Shown one piece after another: positions 17,748 to 24,806 of a stretch of DNA of 38,600 nt (its first letter is position 1; the number at the start of each line of letters is the position of its first letter). A program made the translations under genes and the position numbers. Location of the stretch: NCBI GenBank assembly GCA_017482685.1, contig JAFUMP010000030.1, positions 1 to 38,600 on the forward strand, read 5' to 3'. The stretch comes from a bacterium. Lineage in GTDB: Bacteria; Cyanobacteriota; Vampirovibrionia; Gastranaerophilales; Gastranaerophilaceae. The notes under the pieces were generated by a model. The model did not search any database. It was given only the letters and a program-made list of their open reading frames with translations, and had not been told where the DNA came from.

Positions 17748-17770
17748 CGAATCTCCTCTCCTCCACCATT
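17748..17770 (+). repeat. Right attachment-site repeat of the tRNA-Ala island
   Basis: This 23-bp copy of the tRNA-Ala 3' end matches 13228-13250 at 22 of 23 positions. The preceding bases cannot form the 5' half of a T-stem, so this is not a functional tRNA. It lies 4520 bp from the left copy. Confidence 0.75.
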
Positions 17771-17776
17771 ACATAC

Positions 17777-17808
17777 AAAGACCGATTTTAAAATCGGTCT
17801 TTTTGTTT
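17777..17808. terminator. Strong hairpin terminator
   Basis: A perfect 26-bp palindrome (arms AAAGACCGATTTT / AAAATCGGTCTTT, 17777-17802) is followed by more T residues. It can serve either strand. Confidence 0.8.
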
Positions 17809-17870
17809 GTTTTTGCTAAGTTTTTAGCTTTAAAAACCTCCCGACAAATTATGTTTTAAAAGATTTATAC

Positions 17871-17959
17871 CCTGTCATGCTGAATTTATTTCAGCATCTT
17901 ACAAATTGGTAGATTTACTATTAGCCGATAAGGTCCTGAAACAAGTTCAGGACGACAGG
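17871..17959. repeat. Composite palindromic repeat of the interspersed type
   Basis: The outer arms CCTGTC / GACAGG enclose two internal hairpins: ATGCTGAA...TTCAGCAT (17878-17897) and GTCCTGAA...TTCAGGAC. This cloverleaf layout, with the segment translating as C-R-P-E-L-V-S-G on the minus strand, is that of dispersed palindromic elements known from many bacterial genomes. An apparent 60-residue frame across it (17886-18068, minus) is a by-product. The rest of the gap to 18098 shows nothing else. Confidence 0.7.
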
Positions 17960-18098
17960 AACGTCGGTCTTTTTTGTGGAATAAAGTGTTTATAACCATT
18001 TCCACTGTTCGAAAACTACATTCTATAAGGAATTGAGATGCAAACTTGTTTAATTTGGTATATTGCAATATATACTACAAGACTTTTATTTAATAATA

Positions 18099-18740
18099 TT
18101 AATTTCGATGTCCGACAACTTCTATAAGTGGATTTTTTATAAATGAAACATCCCTTATGTTAAATGGTATATTACCCCAACTATTTCTACCCCAACCATA
18201 GCTTTCACTAGACATATCATTTTTTAAATCTTCTAAGTTTTTATAATTTTTCAATTCAGTATTGTTTTTTGTAGTTTGTCGAATTGTTGTATATGTACCA
18301 TCTTGGTTTTTTATTATTACTACATATTCCCCATTTTTTCTTAGTTGTCCTGCATATTTACTTACTTCTTCGTTCTTATGACCGAAATAAGTTGCATCAG
18401 GTATAATACTAAATTCTTGTTTCATCTTATTTGTATATGACATTTGATCTTCTTGATTTGCAATGCCAAGTTTTTTACCCTTTTGAAGTGATTGAGTTTG
18501 TTGCCTAAGTAACTGTATTCTTTCCTCTATATCCTTATTTGCTTGATTATATTCATCAATATTAAGTGTACTTAAATCTTCATCTCTTCCAGCAATTTCT
18601 TTATTAGAATTTGCATTATTAAAAAAAACACTTATATTATCTATGATATTTTTTTGAATTTCTGCATCAACATTATTATTTTTTAAAGTTGTCATTACAG
18701 CTTCTGTAAATGCAGTTAAAGACAATTTTTCAAAAGACAT
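18099..18740 (-). CDS. Unknown 213-residue protein under a sigma-28-like promoter
   Basis: No family recognised. Residues 1-50 form helices (F-T-E-A-V-M-T-T-L-K). Residues 60-95 look like a coiled coil rich in Gln, Glu and Leu. The C-terminal half is likely beta-rich, with V-V-I-I-K-N-Q-D-G-T-Y-T-T-I-R and the polar Y-G-W-G-R-N-S-W-G-N. There is no signal peptide or membrane segment. AAAGGA lies 8 nt before the ATG. Its whole upstream region (promoter, palindromes, 148-bp repeat) parallels that of the 1044-residue gene, so the two are probably expressed together. This could be a second effector, a chaperone or an antagonist, but the sequence does not decide. Confidence 0.7.
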   Translation of the reverse strand: MSFEKLSLTAFTEAVMTTLKNNNVDAEIQKNIIDNISVFFNNANSNKEIAGRDEDLSTLNIDEYNQANKDIEERIQLLRQQTQSLQKGKKLGIANQEDQMSYTNKMKQEFSIIPDATYFGHKNEEVSKYAGQLRKNGEYVVIIKNQDGTYTTIRQTTKNNTELKNYKNLEDLKNDMSSESYGWGRNSWGNIPFNIRDVSFIKNPLIEVVGHRN

Positions 18741-18781
18741 GATATAATCCTTTCATAAAAAGTTATAATCTTACTTTAGGT

Positions 18782-18808
18782 ATATCGGCATAATTTTCAA
18801 AAACTTTA
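18782..18808 (-). promoter_or_regulatory. Sigma-28-like promoter of the 213-residue gene
   Basis: On the minus strand, TAAAGTTT (18801-18808), 11 bp, GCCGATAT (18782-18789). This is the exact FliA spacing, with one mismatch to the GCCGATAA consensus. Confidence 0.7.
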
Positions 18809-18821
18809 ATTTTTTTGATAA

Positions 18822-18857
18822 AATCGTTACATTTCTTAATGCTAAATTGTTATAAAT
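18822..18857. promoter_or_regulatory. Two degenerate palindromic operator-like elements
   Basis: The minus strand reads AAATGTAACGATT (18822-18834), 13 bp upstream of TAAAGTTT, and ATTTATAACAATT (18845-18857). Each differs from AATTGTAACAATT at two positions. Confidence 0.45.
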
Positions 18858-18908
18858 TAATAAATTTAAAATGTAGTTTTTATTAAATTTTGCACTTTTT
18901 AAATATTT

Positions 18909-19056
18909 AAGCTATCAGAGGGTTTGGGGATATACATTTTTTTGAAATAAAATTAAAAAATTTACCCTCGAAAAAATGCAGGGGTAAATATAGGGTTAAA
19001 ACAAGATTACACAAAGCTTTGTAAAATCAGTGGTGTGATTCTGTACGTTAAGGTCC
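18909..19056 (-). repeat. 148-bp repeat, copy B
   Basis: Second copy of the block described at 17407-17554, same orientation and equal length. It precedes the promoter of the 213-residue gene. In this copy the conserved minus-strand frame reads LTYRITPLILQSFV then stop, and stays open further upstream through the adjacent inverted repeat. Confidence 0.8.
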
Positions 19057-19060
19057 ACCG

Positions 19061-19091
19061 TACTTTTTTCTTTACTAAAAAGAAAAAAGTA
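19061..19091. repeat. 13-bp-stem inverted repeat
   Basis: TACTTTTTTCTTT and AAAGAAAAAAGTA form a perfect stem around ACTAA, directly next to the 148-bp repeat. It resembles the AGTA-type palindromes scattered in many genomes and could also act as a weak terminator. Further on, 19092-19296 is AT-rich and shows no gene. Confidence 0.6.
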
Positions 19092-19296
19092 GGCAAAAAA
19101 GAAAAGAATATATTGGCTTATAAGTATAACTACTAACCTAAATTATTTACCCCTAAAAAGTAACCAAAAACACTTATCATATAAAATAAAAAAGAAGAAG
19201 AAAAAATTTGGCAAGATTATATAAATAGGCTTAAAAAAGTTTTATTGTTTTAGCCATTCGTTAACACTCCTAATAAGTAAAAAATAACATAAAAAT

Positions 19297-20175
19297 TTAC
19301 ATCAATATACTTCTTAATTTATCTAGATCAATCTCTCCAGAAGGTTTAAAACAATCAGCAAAAGAAAATTCTTTACACTGAATCCCGTTTATTATATCAG
19401 GAGTTATGTCTTTATTATAAATATATTCAACTGCGTTAGTTTTTTCTAATTCTGATAATTTATGAATAGAATAACCTTGATGTATTTTTTGCCTCATTTC
19501 TGACATAAATTTATCTAGTTCTATTCGAGTCATCAAACCGTTATCTAGAACATACTTCTCAAATTGTATTCTATATTTATCATCATGTAATAAACGTAAT
19601 GGTAACTTTTGCTTTAGATCCTTTTGCAATTTAAGAACCTTGTCTTGAAAATAAAAGAAATCCTCTTGTGTCCTAATTCTAATATTACCGTTTCGTGCTA
19701 AACTTTCCGCTGGAATTTTTATAACTACTAATTTTGAGTTTCCTTTATTACAAGCATTAACATGCTTTAACATTGATTTACACAAATTATATTGATTAGC
19801 ACCGACAGAACCATAATTTTTTAAAAAATTTTCTGCATCTAATAAATAAACTCCTGTTAATTGTTCATTAAGAGAGCGCCTTAATGTGTTAGAAGATTGA
19901 ATCTTTTTAAAATTTGTTTTTGAAGTAATATGATAAAGATACTCTGGCATATCAAAAGCTTCGAAACCTTTTATTTTGGGCAAAAAGCAGATTCTTCCAT
20001 TAAATCTTGAAATATCCCATATATCATCAAATTTTGTAACTGCTTTAAAAGAGTCTGTAATAATTTCACTACTATTACGAAACAAGCTAGGTGGGTTTGG
20101 ATTTGTAGTTAAAGCGTCAACACCTGCTTTAATATATTTTGTACCACATTTTATTATCGGTGTAATTAGTGCCAT
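19297..20175 (-). CDS. Possible ADP-ribosyltransferase-like protein
   Basis: A 292-residue protein when started at the ATG at 20175, which has GGGGA eight nt upstream. A longer frame to 20271 would add 32 residues without a comparable signal. After a helical N-terminus with D-S-F-K-A, residues about 90-175 read Y-L-Y-H-I-T-S-K-T-N-F-K-K-I-Q, then G-V-Y-L-L and K-L-V-V-I-K-I-P. The Y-H-I-T plus following strand pattern resembles DarT- and DUF952-like ADP-ribosyltransferase folds, where the His-Thr pair contacts NAD. A catalytic Glu cannot be placed with confidence. The C-terminal half is charged and helical. Assignment is tentative. The leader shares AAGACTTTATATAA with that of the gene at 2793. 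Confidence 0.45.
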   Translation of the reverse strand: MALITPIIKCGTKYIKAGVDALTTNPNPPSLFRNSSEIITDSFKAVTKFDDIWDISRFNGRICFLPKIKGFEAFDMPEYLYHITSKTNFKKIQSSNTLRRSLNEQLTGVYLLDAENFLKNYGSVGANQYNLCKSMLKHVNACNKGNSKLVVIKIPAESLARNGNIRIRTQEDFFYFQDKVLKLQKDLKQKLPLRLLHDDKYRIQFEKYVLDNGLMTRIELDKFMSEMRQKIHQGYSIHKLSELEKTNAVEYIYNKDITPDIINGIQCKEFSFADCFKPSGEIDLDKLRSILM

Positions 20176-20329
20176 TAAGATATCCCCATAATATTCCCGT
20201 ATACTTATATAAAGTCTTTTTACACACCAAAATTGCTTAATTTTGAGATTTTTGTTTAAAAAACTTAACAAAGGCTTTCTTTTTTTTAATTCAATCTTAA
20301 ATACATAAAAAACAATTTCCTCTAAATAG

Positions 20330-20358
20330 TTGATAACAAAACTAAAAAATTATATAAT
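20330..20358 (+). promoter_or_regulatory. Sigma-70 promoter of the 20394 gene
   Basis: TTGATA (20330-20335), 17-bp spacer, TATAAT (20353-20358). The start of transcription near 20365 leaves about 29 nt, including GGGGAGATTAGGG before the ATG. Confidence 0.75.
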
Positions 20359-20393
20359 AATGATATTGGGACAATAGGGGAGATTAGGGTCTC

Positions 20394-20750
20394 ATGTTTA
20401 ATAACATTAATGACAACAATAACGAATATCTATATCAATCGCAACTTGAAAGACAAAACAATGTTATCAATCTTGCTGGTATAAGAGCTAATGCTCAAAA
20501 ATCTGCGTACGCATTAAATAACAATCCGTATGTTGATAAGAGTGAAATCTCTGCGAATGCTATCGAACTCTTCCAAAAAGATTGTGATATCAATAAATTT
20601 AATAAAATCGCATTAAGCGATTCTGACGACTTCTCTCACCTAGATAGAATGAACGAGCTTTTCTCTGAAGGTGTCATTGATGCTTTCGAAGATGATGTTT
20701 TATCAAGTCTTGTAACAAATTCTAAATTATGGGATGACCTAGAGCTCTAA
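20394..20750 (+). CDS. Small acidic protein of unknown function
   Basis: A 118-residue protein with no recognised domain. The first 45 residues are Asn- and Gln-rich. The remainder is acidic, with I-E-L-F-Q-K-D-C-D-I-N-K-F-N-K-I (56-71) and D-S-D-D-F, and it ends W-D-D-L-E-L. It has neither signal peptide nor membrane segment. The size, acidity and late helical segments recall small regulators such as anti-sigma factors of the FlgM type, but no alignable FlgM motif is seen and this should not be taken as an identification. It has a well-formed promoter and is followed after 18 nt by the TPR gene. Confidence 0.65.
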   Translation: MFNNINDNNNEYLYQSQLERQNNVINLAGIRANAQKSAYALNNNPYVDKSEISANAIELFQKDCDINKFNKIALSDSDDFSHLDRMNELFSEGVIDAFEDDVLSSLVTNSKLWDDLEL

Positions 20751-20756
20751 ACATGC

Positions 20757-20762
20757 TAAAAT
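20757..20762 (+). promoter_or_regulatory. Possible extended -10 just before the TPR gene
   Basis: TGCTAAAAT (20754-20762) matches an extended -10 box and ends 6 nt before the ATG at 20769. Transcription would begin at or next to the start codon, giving a leaderless message. No Shine-Dalgarno sequence is present. Confidence 0.35.
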
Positions 20763-20768
20763 TAAGCA

Positions 20769-21950
20769 ATGATGGATTCTAGTTACTATATTCAGGACAA
20801 TACTGATATAGAAAATAAGAAGCTTGAGACTGCAATGGATTTGTATCGTAAAGGGAATTATACGAGTGCGCTCACGCTTTATCTTGATTTGGCAAAAATG
20901 AGCTATTCTTATAAGCTCTATTATGAAATAGGAAGATGCTATTACAAATTAAATGATTTCGACAATGCTTTATTGAATTTCACACGTTCTGTAGAATTAG
21001 AATTTTTCAAAAACCCCTCATACGTTTTTTTAGGAAATATTTATTACAAACAAGAAAATTTCATAAAAGCAATAGAAAATTGGTGCACAGCACAAATTTA
21101 TAAACCAGAAGATGAATCTGTTTGTCTTAATCTCGCAACATCTTATTTTGCGAAAGACATGAAGTTACAATCTATTTTTTATTATGAAAAATATTTAAAA
21201 TATGCTAGAGATAAAACTTCTAAGCACTATCTTGAAATAAAAAATAGCATCAATGAGTTTATAAAACAGGGAAAAGAATTTTATAATAAGGCTTTGAGAG
21301 CAATTCAGGCAGAAGATAACAAAACTGCAATTCAAGCTTTAGAATATGCAGTTAAAGTTAGCCCTAATAATTTTGATTCAAACTTTCTATTAGCAAAATT
21401 ATACATGGAAGAAAAGCAATATATGCAAGCTCTTGTATATCTAAAACAATCCTATTGTTTAGACAAAAAATCTTTAGATGTTTTAGAAAGACTTTCTGCA
21501 GTACTAATAATTTTAGGAGATTACACAAGTGCATATTGCTGTTCAAAAAGAATTTTACCTTTAGTAATAGACAGTCAAAAAGAATATTTAGAAACTCTTA
21601 AAAACATCAAACAACTAGAAGAAGGTTTTGATACACAAAGCGCTCAAGCTCATAAAAATTGGGGAGATTTGTATTACAACGAATGTAATTACCATCTTGC
21701 ATTATTTGAATATGAAAATGCTATAATTGTCAATAACAATCTTTCAGAACAACTAAGTGATAAAATTCAAAAAATTAAATTATTCCTAAACCCAGAAGAG
21801 CGAATAATAAAAGCTTGTTTTGAAAAAGGTTTAACATTCTACTCAACAGGAGATTTTAAAACTGCAAATAAATATTTTACAAAAATAATGGTTTTAGCTG
21901 ATGAAACTTCTTCTGATTATAAATATGCAAAATCTCGATTGGTGAATTGA
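20769..21950 (+). CDS. Tetratricopeptide-repeat protein
   Basis: A 393-residue cytoplasmic protein built from TPR-type helix pairs, usually a protein-interaction scaffold. Clear repeats occur at about residues 20-55 (Y-R-K-G-N-Y-T-S-A-L-T-L-Y), 54-88 (Y-Y-K-L-N-D-F-D-N-A-L-L-N-F), 88-122, 180-250 (V-S-P-N-N-F-D-S-N-F-L-L-A-K-L-Y), 295-330 (W-G-D-L-Y-Y-N-E-C-N-Y-H-L-A-L-F-E-Y) and near the C-terminus. There is no signal peptide. A second ATG follows immediately at 20772 and either may be used. The stop overlaps the next start by one base (TGATG). Its partner is unknown; operon position suggests the acidic protein upstream or the cysteine-cluster protein downstream. Confidence 0.85.
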   Translation: MMDSSYYIQDNTDIENKKLETAMDLYRKGNYTSALTLYLDLAKMSYSYKLYYEIGRCYYKLNDFDNALLNFTRSVELEFFKNPSYVFLGNIYYKQENFIKAIENWCTAQIYKPEDESVCLNLATSYFAKDMKLQSIFYYEKYLKYARDKTSKHYLEIKNSINEFIKQGKEFYNKALRAIQAEDNKTAIQALEYAVKVSPNNFDSNFLLAKLYMEEKQYMQALVYLKQSYCLDKKSLDVLERLSAVLIILGDYTSAYCCSKRILPLVIDSQKEYLETLKNIKQLEEGFDTQSAQAHKNWGDLYYNECNYHLALFEYENAIIVNNNLSEQLSDKIQKIKLFLNPEERIIKACFEKGLTFYSTGDFKTANKYFTKIMVLADETSSDYKYAKSRLVN

Positions 21951-22363
21951 TGCTAAAAAAAATTAAAAAATTCTTCTATTTATATATTTTAAAACGCAAA
22001 TATTACAGAGTTGGACAATGCAATGCTTGCGGAAGATGCTGCCAAAAAATTTATGTTAAACATAAACACGTTATTCAAACTGAAGAAGAATTTAAAATAT
22101 TACAGCGCCAACATCCTTTTTACACATATCTTAGAGTAATTGATAAAGATGAAACAGGGCTCGTATTTGAGTGTACAAATTTAGATAAAGAAACAAATAA
22201 ATGCAAAATCCATAAAATGCGACCTGGAATTTGCAGAAGATATCCTCAAGAAGAACTTTTTTTAATGGGTGGAACTTTAGCTGAACATTGCGGATATAGG
22301 CTTGAACCAATTGAATCATTTGAAGAAGTTTTCAATAAAGTATCAAAACGTCAAAAAAAATAA
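21950..22363 (+). CDS. YkgJ-family cysteine-cluster protein
   Basis: A 137-residue protein of the YkgJ type (zinc- or iron-chelate-binding). A basic N-terminus (M-L-K-K-I-K-K-F-F-Y) precedes C-N-A-C-G-R-C-C, then a second cluster C-T-N-L-D-K-E-T-N-K-C-K-I-H and M-R-P-G-I-C-R-R-Y-P. These conserved cysteines likely bind a metal or Fe-S cluster; the biochemical role of the family is unsettled. The ATG at 21950 overlaps the TPR stop as TGATG, implying translational coupling; an in-frame TTG one codon earlier is less likely. Confidence 0.85.
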   Translation: MLKKIKKFFYLYILKRKYYRVGQCNACGRCCQKIYVKHKHVIQTEEEFKILQRQHPFYTYLRVIDKDETGLVFECTNLDKETNKCKIHKMRPGICRRYPQEELFLMGGTLAEHCGYRLEPIESFEEVFNKVSKRQKK

Positions 22364-22384
22364 ATATCGAAATTAATCCTTCTA

Positions 22385-22393
22385 TGATATAAT
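22385..22393 (+). promoter_or_regulatory. Extended -10 promoter of hom
   Basis: TGATATAAT combines a TGn extension with a perfect TATAAT (22388-22393). The -35 region is poor, as often with extended -10 promoters. Transcription would start near 22400. Confidence 0.55.
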
Positions 22394-22416
22394 ACTTACC
22401 TATGAAGGAGAAAACT

Positions 22417-23676
22417 ATGGAAAGAATTAAAATTGGTCTTATTGGTCTTGGCACAGTTGGTTCAGGTGTTTATAAAAGCTTAGCACAATTTGACAATGTT
22501 GAGATTACAAAAATTGCTGTACGCAACATTAACAAACCACGAACGGTAGAAGTTCCGACCGAAAAGCTTACAAATGACCCTTACGACATAGTTAATGATT
22601 CTTCTATCAATGTAGTTGTCGAGCTTATGGGCGGAGTTGAACCTGCTTGGGATTATATCAAAACAGCTTTAGAAAATGGTAAGCATATTGTTACTGCAAA
22701 TAAAGAACTTCTTGCAAAAAAAGGTGAAGAATTATTTAAACTCGCAGAAAAACAAAACAGAGTTGTTTTATATGAAGCTGCTATTGCAGGCGGTATACCT
22801 GTTATCATGCCAGTAAAAACAATACTTGCCGGAAATAAAATTAATAAAATACAAGCCATCTTAAACGGAACAACAAACTATATTTTAACTAAAATGGATG
22901 CTGATGGCGCTAGCTACGAAGATGTTTTAAAAGAAGCACAAGAACTAGGCTATGCAGAAGCAGATCCAACTGGTGATGTAGAAGGTTTTGATGCCGCTTA
23001 TAAAATAACAACTCTCGCTACAATATCTTTCAACTCAAGAGTTAAATTTGAAAATGTATACAGAGAAGGTATTACAAAAATTCGCAAAGAAGATATGCAA
23101 AGAGCTAACGAGCTTGGATATAAAATTAAACTCATAGCTTCTGCAACAATTGATGAAAACAATAATGCAGATGTACGTGTACATCCAATGTTAGTACCTA
23201 AAACACACATGCTCGCACATATCAATTATGTTACGAACTCTGTCGCCATAAGCGGTCATCCGATTGGAAACATTGTTCTTTCAGGCCCTGGAGCTGGCGA
23301 GTTTCCAACAGCAAGTTCTGTAATTGGTGACATTTTAGCAATTGCACGAGAATGGAAAACTACAGATTATTTACTTCCAATGATGAGATGCAAACATAAT
23401 TCAACAGCTAATCCTGTAAAAATTGACGACACTTATAATAAATATTACCTATCAATTACAGCACCTAATGCAATTGGTGTAATTGCTAAAATTGGATCAA
23501 TTTGTGCTAGTAAAAATATAAGCTTATCAAGCATTGTTCAAAAAGGAGTTAAAGATGATAACACTGCAGAGATTACTGTTATTACAGAAAAGTGTCTTGA
23601 AAAAAATATAAAAGAAATTGTAAATGAACTTGAAGGTTGTAAAATAAACAGTTTAATACGAGTAATGGAAGGATAA
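22417..23676 (+). CDS. hom: Homoserine dehydrogenase
   Basis: Reduces aspartate semialdehyde to homoserine, the branch point to threonine and methionine. The 419-residue protein has an N-terminal Rossmann motif G-L-I-G-L-G-T-V-G-S-G (7-17), the catalytic-domain signature N-G-T-T-N-Y-I-L-T-K-M with downstream G-Y-A-E-A-D-P-T-x-D-V-E-G-x-D, and a C-terminal ACT domain (about 345-419) suited to feedback control by threonine. The start at 22417 is preferred because AAGGAG lies 7 nt before it. An earlier in-frame ATG at 22402 has no ribosome-binding site but would suit a leaderless message. thrC follows after 62 bp. Confidence 0.96.
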   Translation: MERIKIGLIGLGTVGSGVYKSLAQFDNVEITKIAVRNINKPRTVEVPTEKLTNDPYDIVNDSSINVVVELMGGVEPAWDYIKTALENGKHIVTANKELLAKKGEELFKLAEKQNRVVLYEAAIAGGIPVIMPVKTILAGNKINKIQAILNGTTNYILTKMDADGASYEDVLKEAQELGYAEADPTGDVEGFDAAYKITTLATISFNSRVKFENVYREGITKIRKEDMQRANELGYKIKLIASATIDENNNADVRVHPMLVPKTHMLAHINYVTNSVAISGHPIGNIVLSGPGAGEFPTASSVIGDILAIAREWKTTDYLLPMMRCKHNSTANPVKIDDTYNKYYLSITAPNAIGVIAKIGSICASKNISLSSIVQKGVKDDNTAEITVITEKCLEKNIKEIVNELEGCKINSLIRVMEG

Positions 23677-23738
23677 ACAATTTTCGAGCCCCATATTCAA
23701 GAAACTTTGTTAAATAAAAATTTAAGAGGATAAAATAT

Positions 23739-24797
23739 ATGTACTATCAAGGATTAATTAATAAATACAAAAAATATTTACCAGTTAGTGATTCAACTCC
23801 TATTGTAACTTTAAATGAAGGTAATACGCCTTTAATAAAAGCTGACAATTTAGCGAAAAGAATTGGATTAGAATGTAATCTATATCTAAAATTTGAAGGA
23901 TGTAATCCAACAGGTAGCTTCAAAGATCGTGGGATGACAATGGCTGTTACTAAAGCAAAAGAAGAAGGCTCAAATGCAATTATTTGCGCATCTACTGGAA
24001 ATACTTCTGCTTCTGCCGCAGCTTATGGCGCAAAAGCTGGATTAAAAACTTACGTTCTTATTCCAGATGGATATATAGCATTAGGCAAACTTTCTCAAGC
24101 GATGATGTATGGAGCAGAAATTATCGCAATTCAAGGAAACTTTGACCAAGCTTTAGAATGCGTTAGAGCGATTTCAGAAACACATCCTATAACATTAGTA
24201 AACTCAGTTAATCCATATAGAATTGAAGGCCAAAAAACTGGAGCATTTGAAATTTGTGATGCATTAGGAAAAGCTCCTGATTATCATTTTATTCCAGTAG
24301 GAAATGCTGGTAACATAACTGCATATTGGAAAGGATACAAAGAATACAAAAATGCAGGAGTAATAAACAATTTACCACAAATGATGGGCTATGAAGCAGA
24401 AGGCTCTGCTGCAATTGTACGTGGTGAAAGAATCTTAAAACCTGAAACATTGGCTACTGCTATAAGGATTGGAAATCCAGCAAGCTGGAAACAAGCAGAA
24501 GCCGCTCGAGATGAAAGCAATGGCAAAATTGGTTGCGTATGTGATGAAAAAATTGTTGAAGCATATAAATTACTAGCTTCTTGCGAAGGTGTACTTTGTG
24601 AGCCAGCAAGTGCAGCATCAGTTGCAGGATTAATCCAAGCTCACTCCGAAGGTCTTGTAAAATCAGGCACTGATATTGTTTGTATACTTACTGGAAATGG
24701 TTTAAAAGACCCCGATAATGCGATTAAATATTCAAATTCAGATGTTAAAAAGACATCAGCAGAACTTAGTGATATTGTTAAAGCAATGAAAATATAG
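23739..24797 (+). CDS. thrC: Threonine synthase
   Basis: Converts O-phosphohomoserine to threonine with pyridoxal phosphate. The 352-residue protein belongs to the short (Bacillus-type) class. The cofactor lysine is K62 in [11 protein letters not shown]. Phosphate-binding G-N-A-G-N and the C-terminal C-E-P-A-S-A-A-S and L-T-G-N-G-L-K-D motifs are present. AGAGGA precedes the ATG. Homoserine kinase (thrB), needed between hom and thrC, is not in this window. proB starts 9 nt after the stop. Confidence 0.96.
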   Translation: MYYQGLINKYKKYLPVSDSTPIVTLNEGNTPLIKADNLAKRIGLECNLYLKFEGCNPTGSFKDRGMTMAVTKAKEEGSNAIICASTGNTSASAAAYGAKAGLKTYVLIPDGYIALGKLSQAMMYGAEIIAIQGNFDQALECVRAISETHPITLVNSVNPYRIEGQKTGAFEICDALGKAPDYHFIPVGNAGNITAYWKGYKEYKNAGVINNLPQMMGYEAEGSAAIVRGERILKPETLATAIRIGNPASWKQAEAARDESNGKIGCVCDEKIVEAYKLLASCEGVLCEPASAASVAGLIQAHSEGLVKSGTDIVCILTGNGLKDPDNAIKYSNSDVKKTSAELSDIVKAMKI

Positions 24798-24806
24798 TAG
24801 GTAACA

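Noticed and set aside
17748-17770. Possible second tRNA-Ala or a tmRNA 3' end
   Set aside because: The T-stem cannot form and no matching 5' acceptor strand is present; best explained as an attachment-site copy.
17920-17935. GCCGATAA on the plus strand, a perfect sigma-28 -10 sequence
   Set aside because: No TAAA box at 11-12 bp upstream and no gene in position; it lies inside the palindromic repeat at 17871-17959.
17886-18068. A 60-residue minus-strand frame
   Set aside because: It is mostly the translated palindromic repeat (C-R-P-E-L-V-S-G) with no ribosome-binding site.
20394-20750. Identification of the small acidic protein as the anti-sigma factor FlgM
   Set aside because: Size and acidity fit, but no alignable FlgM motif is visible and the gene is not beside flagellar genes.
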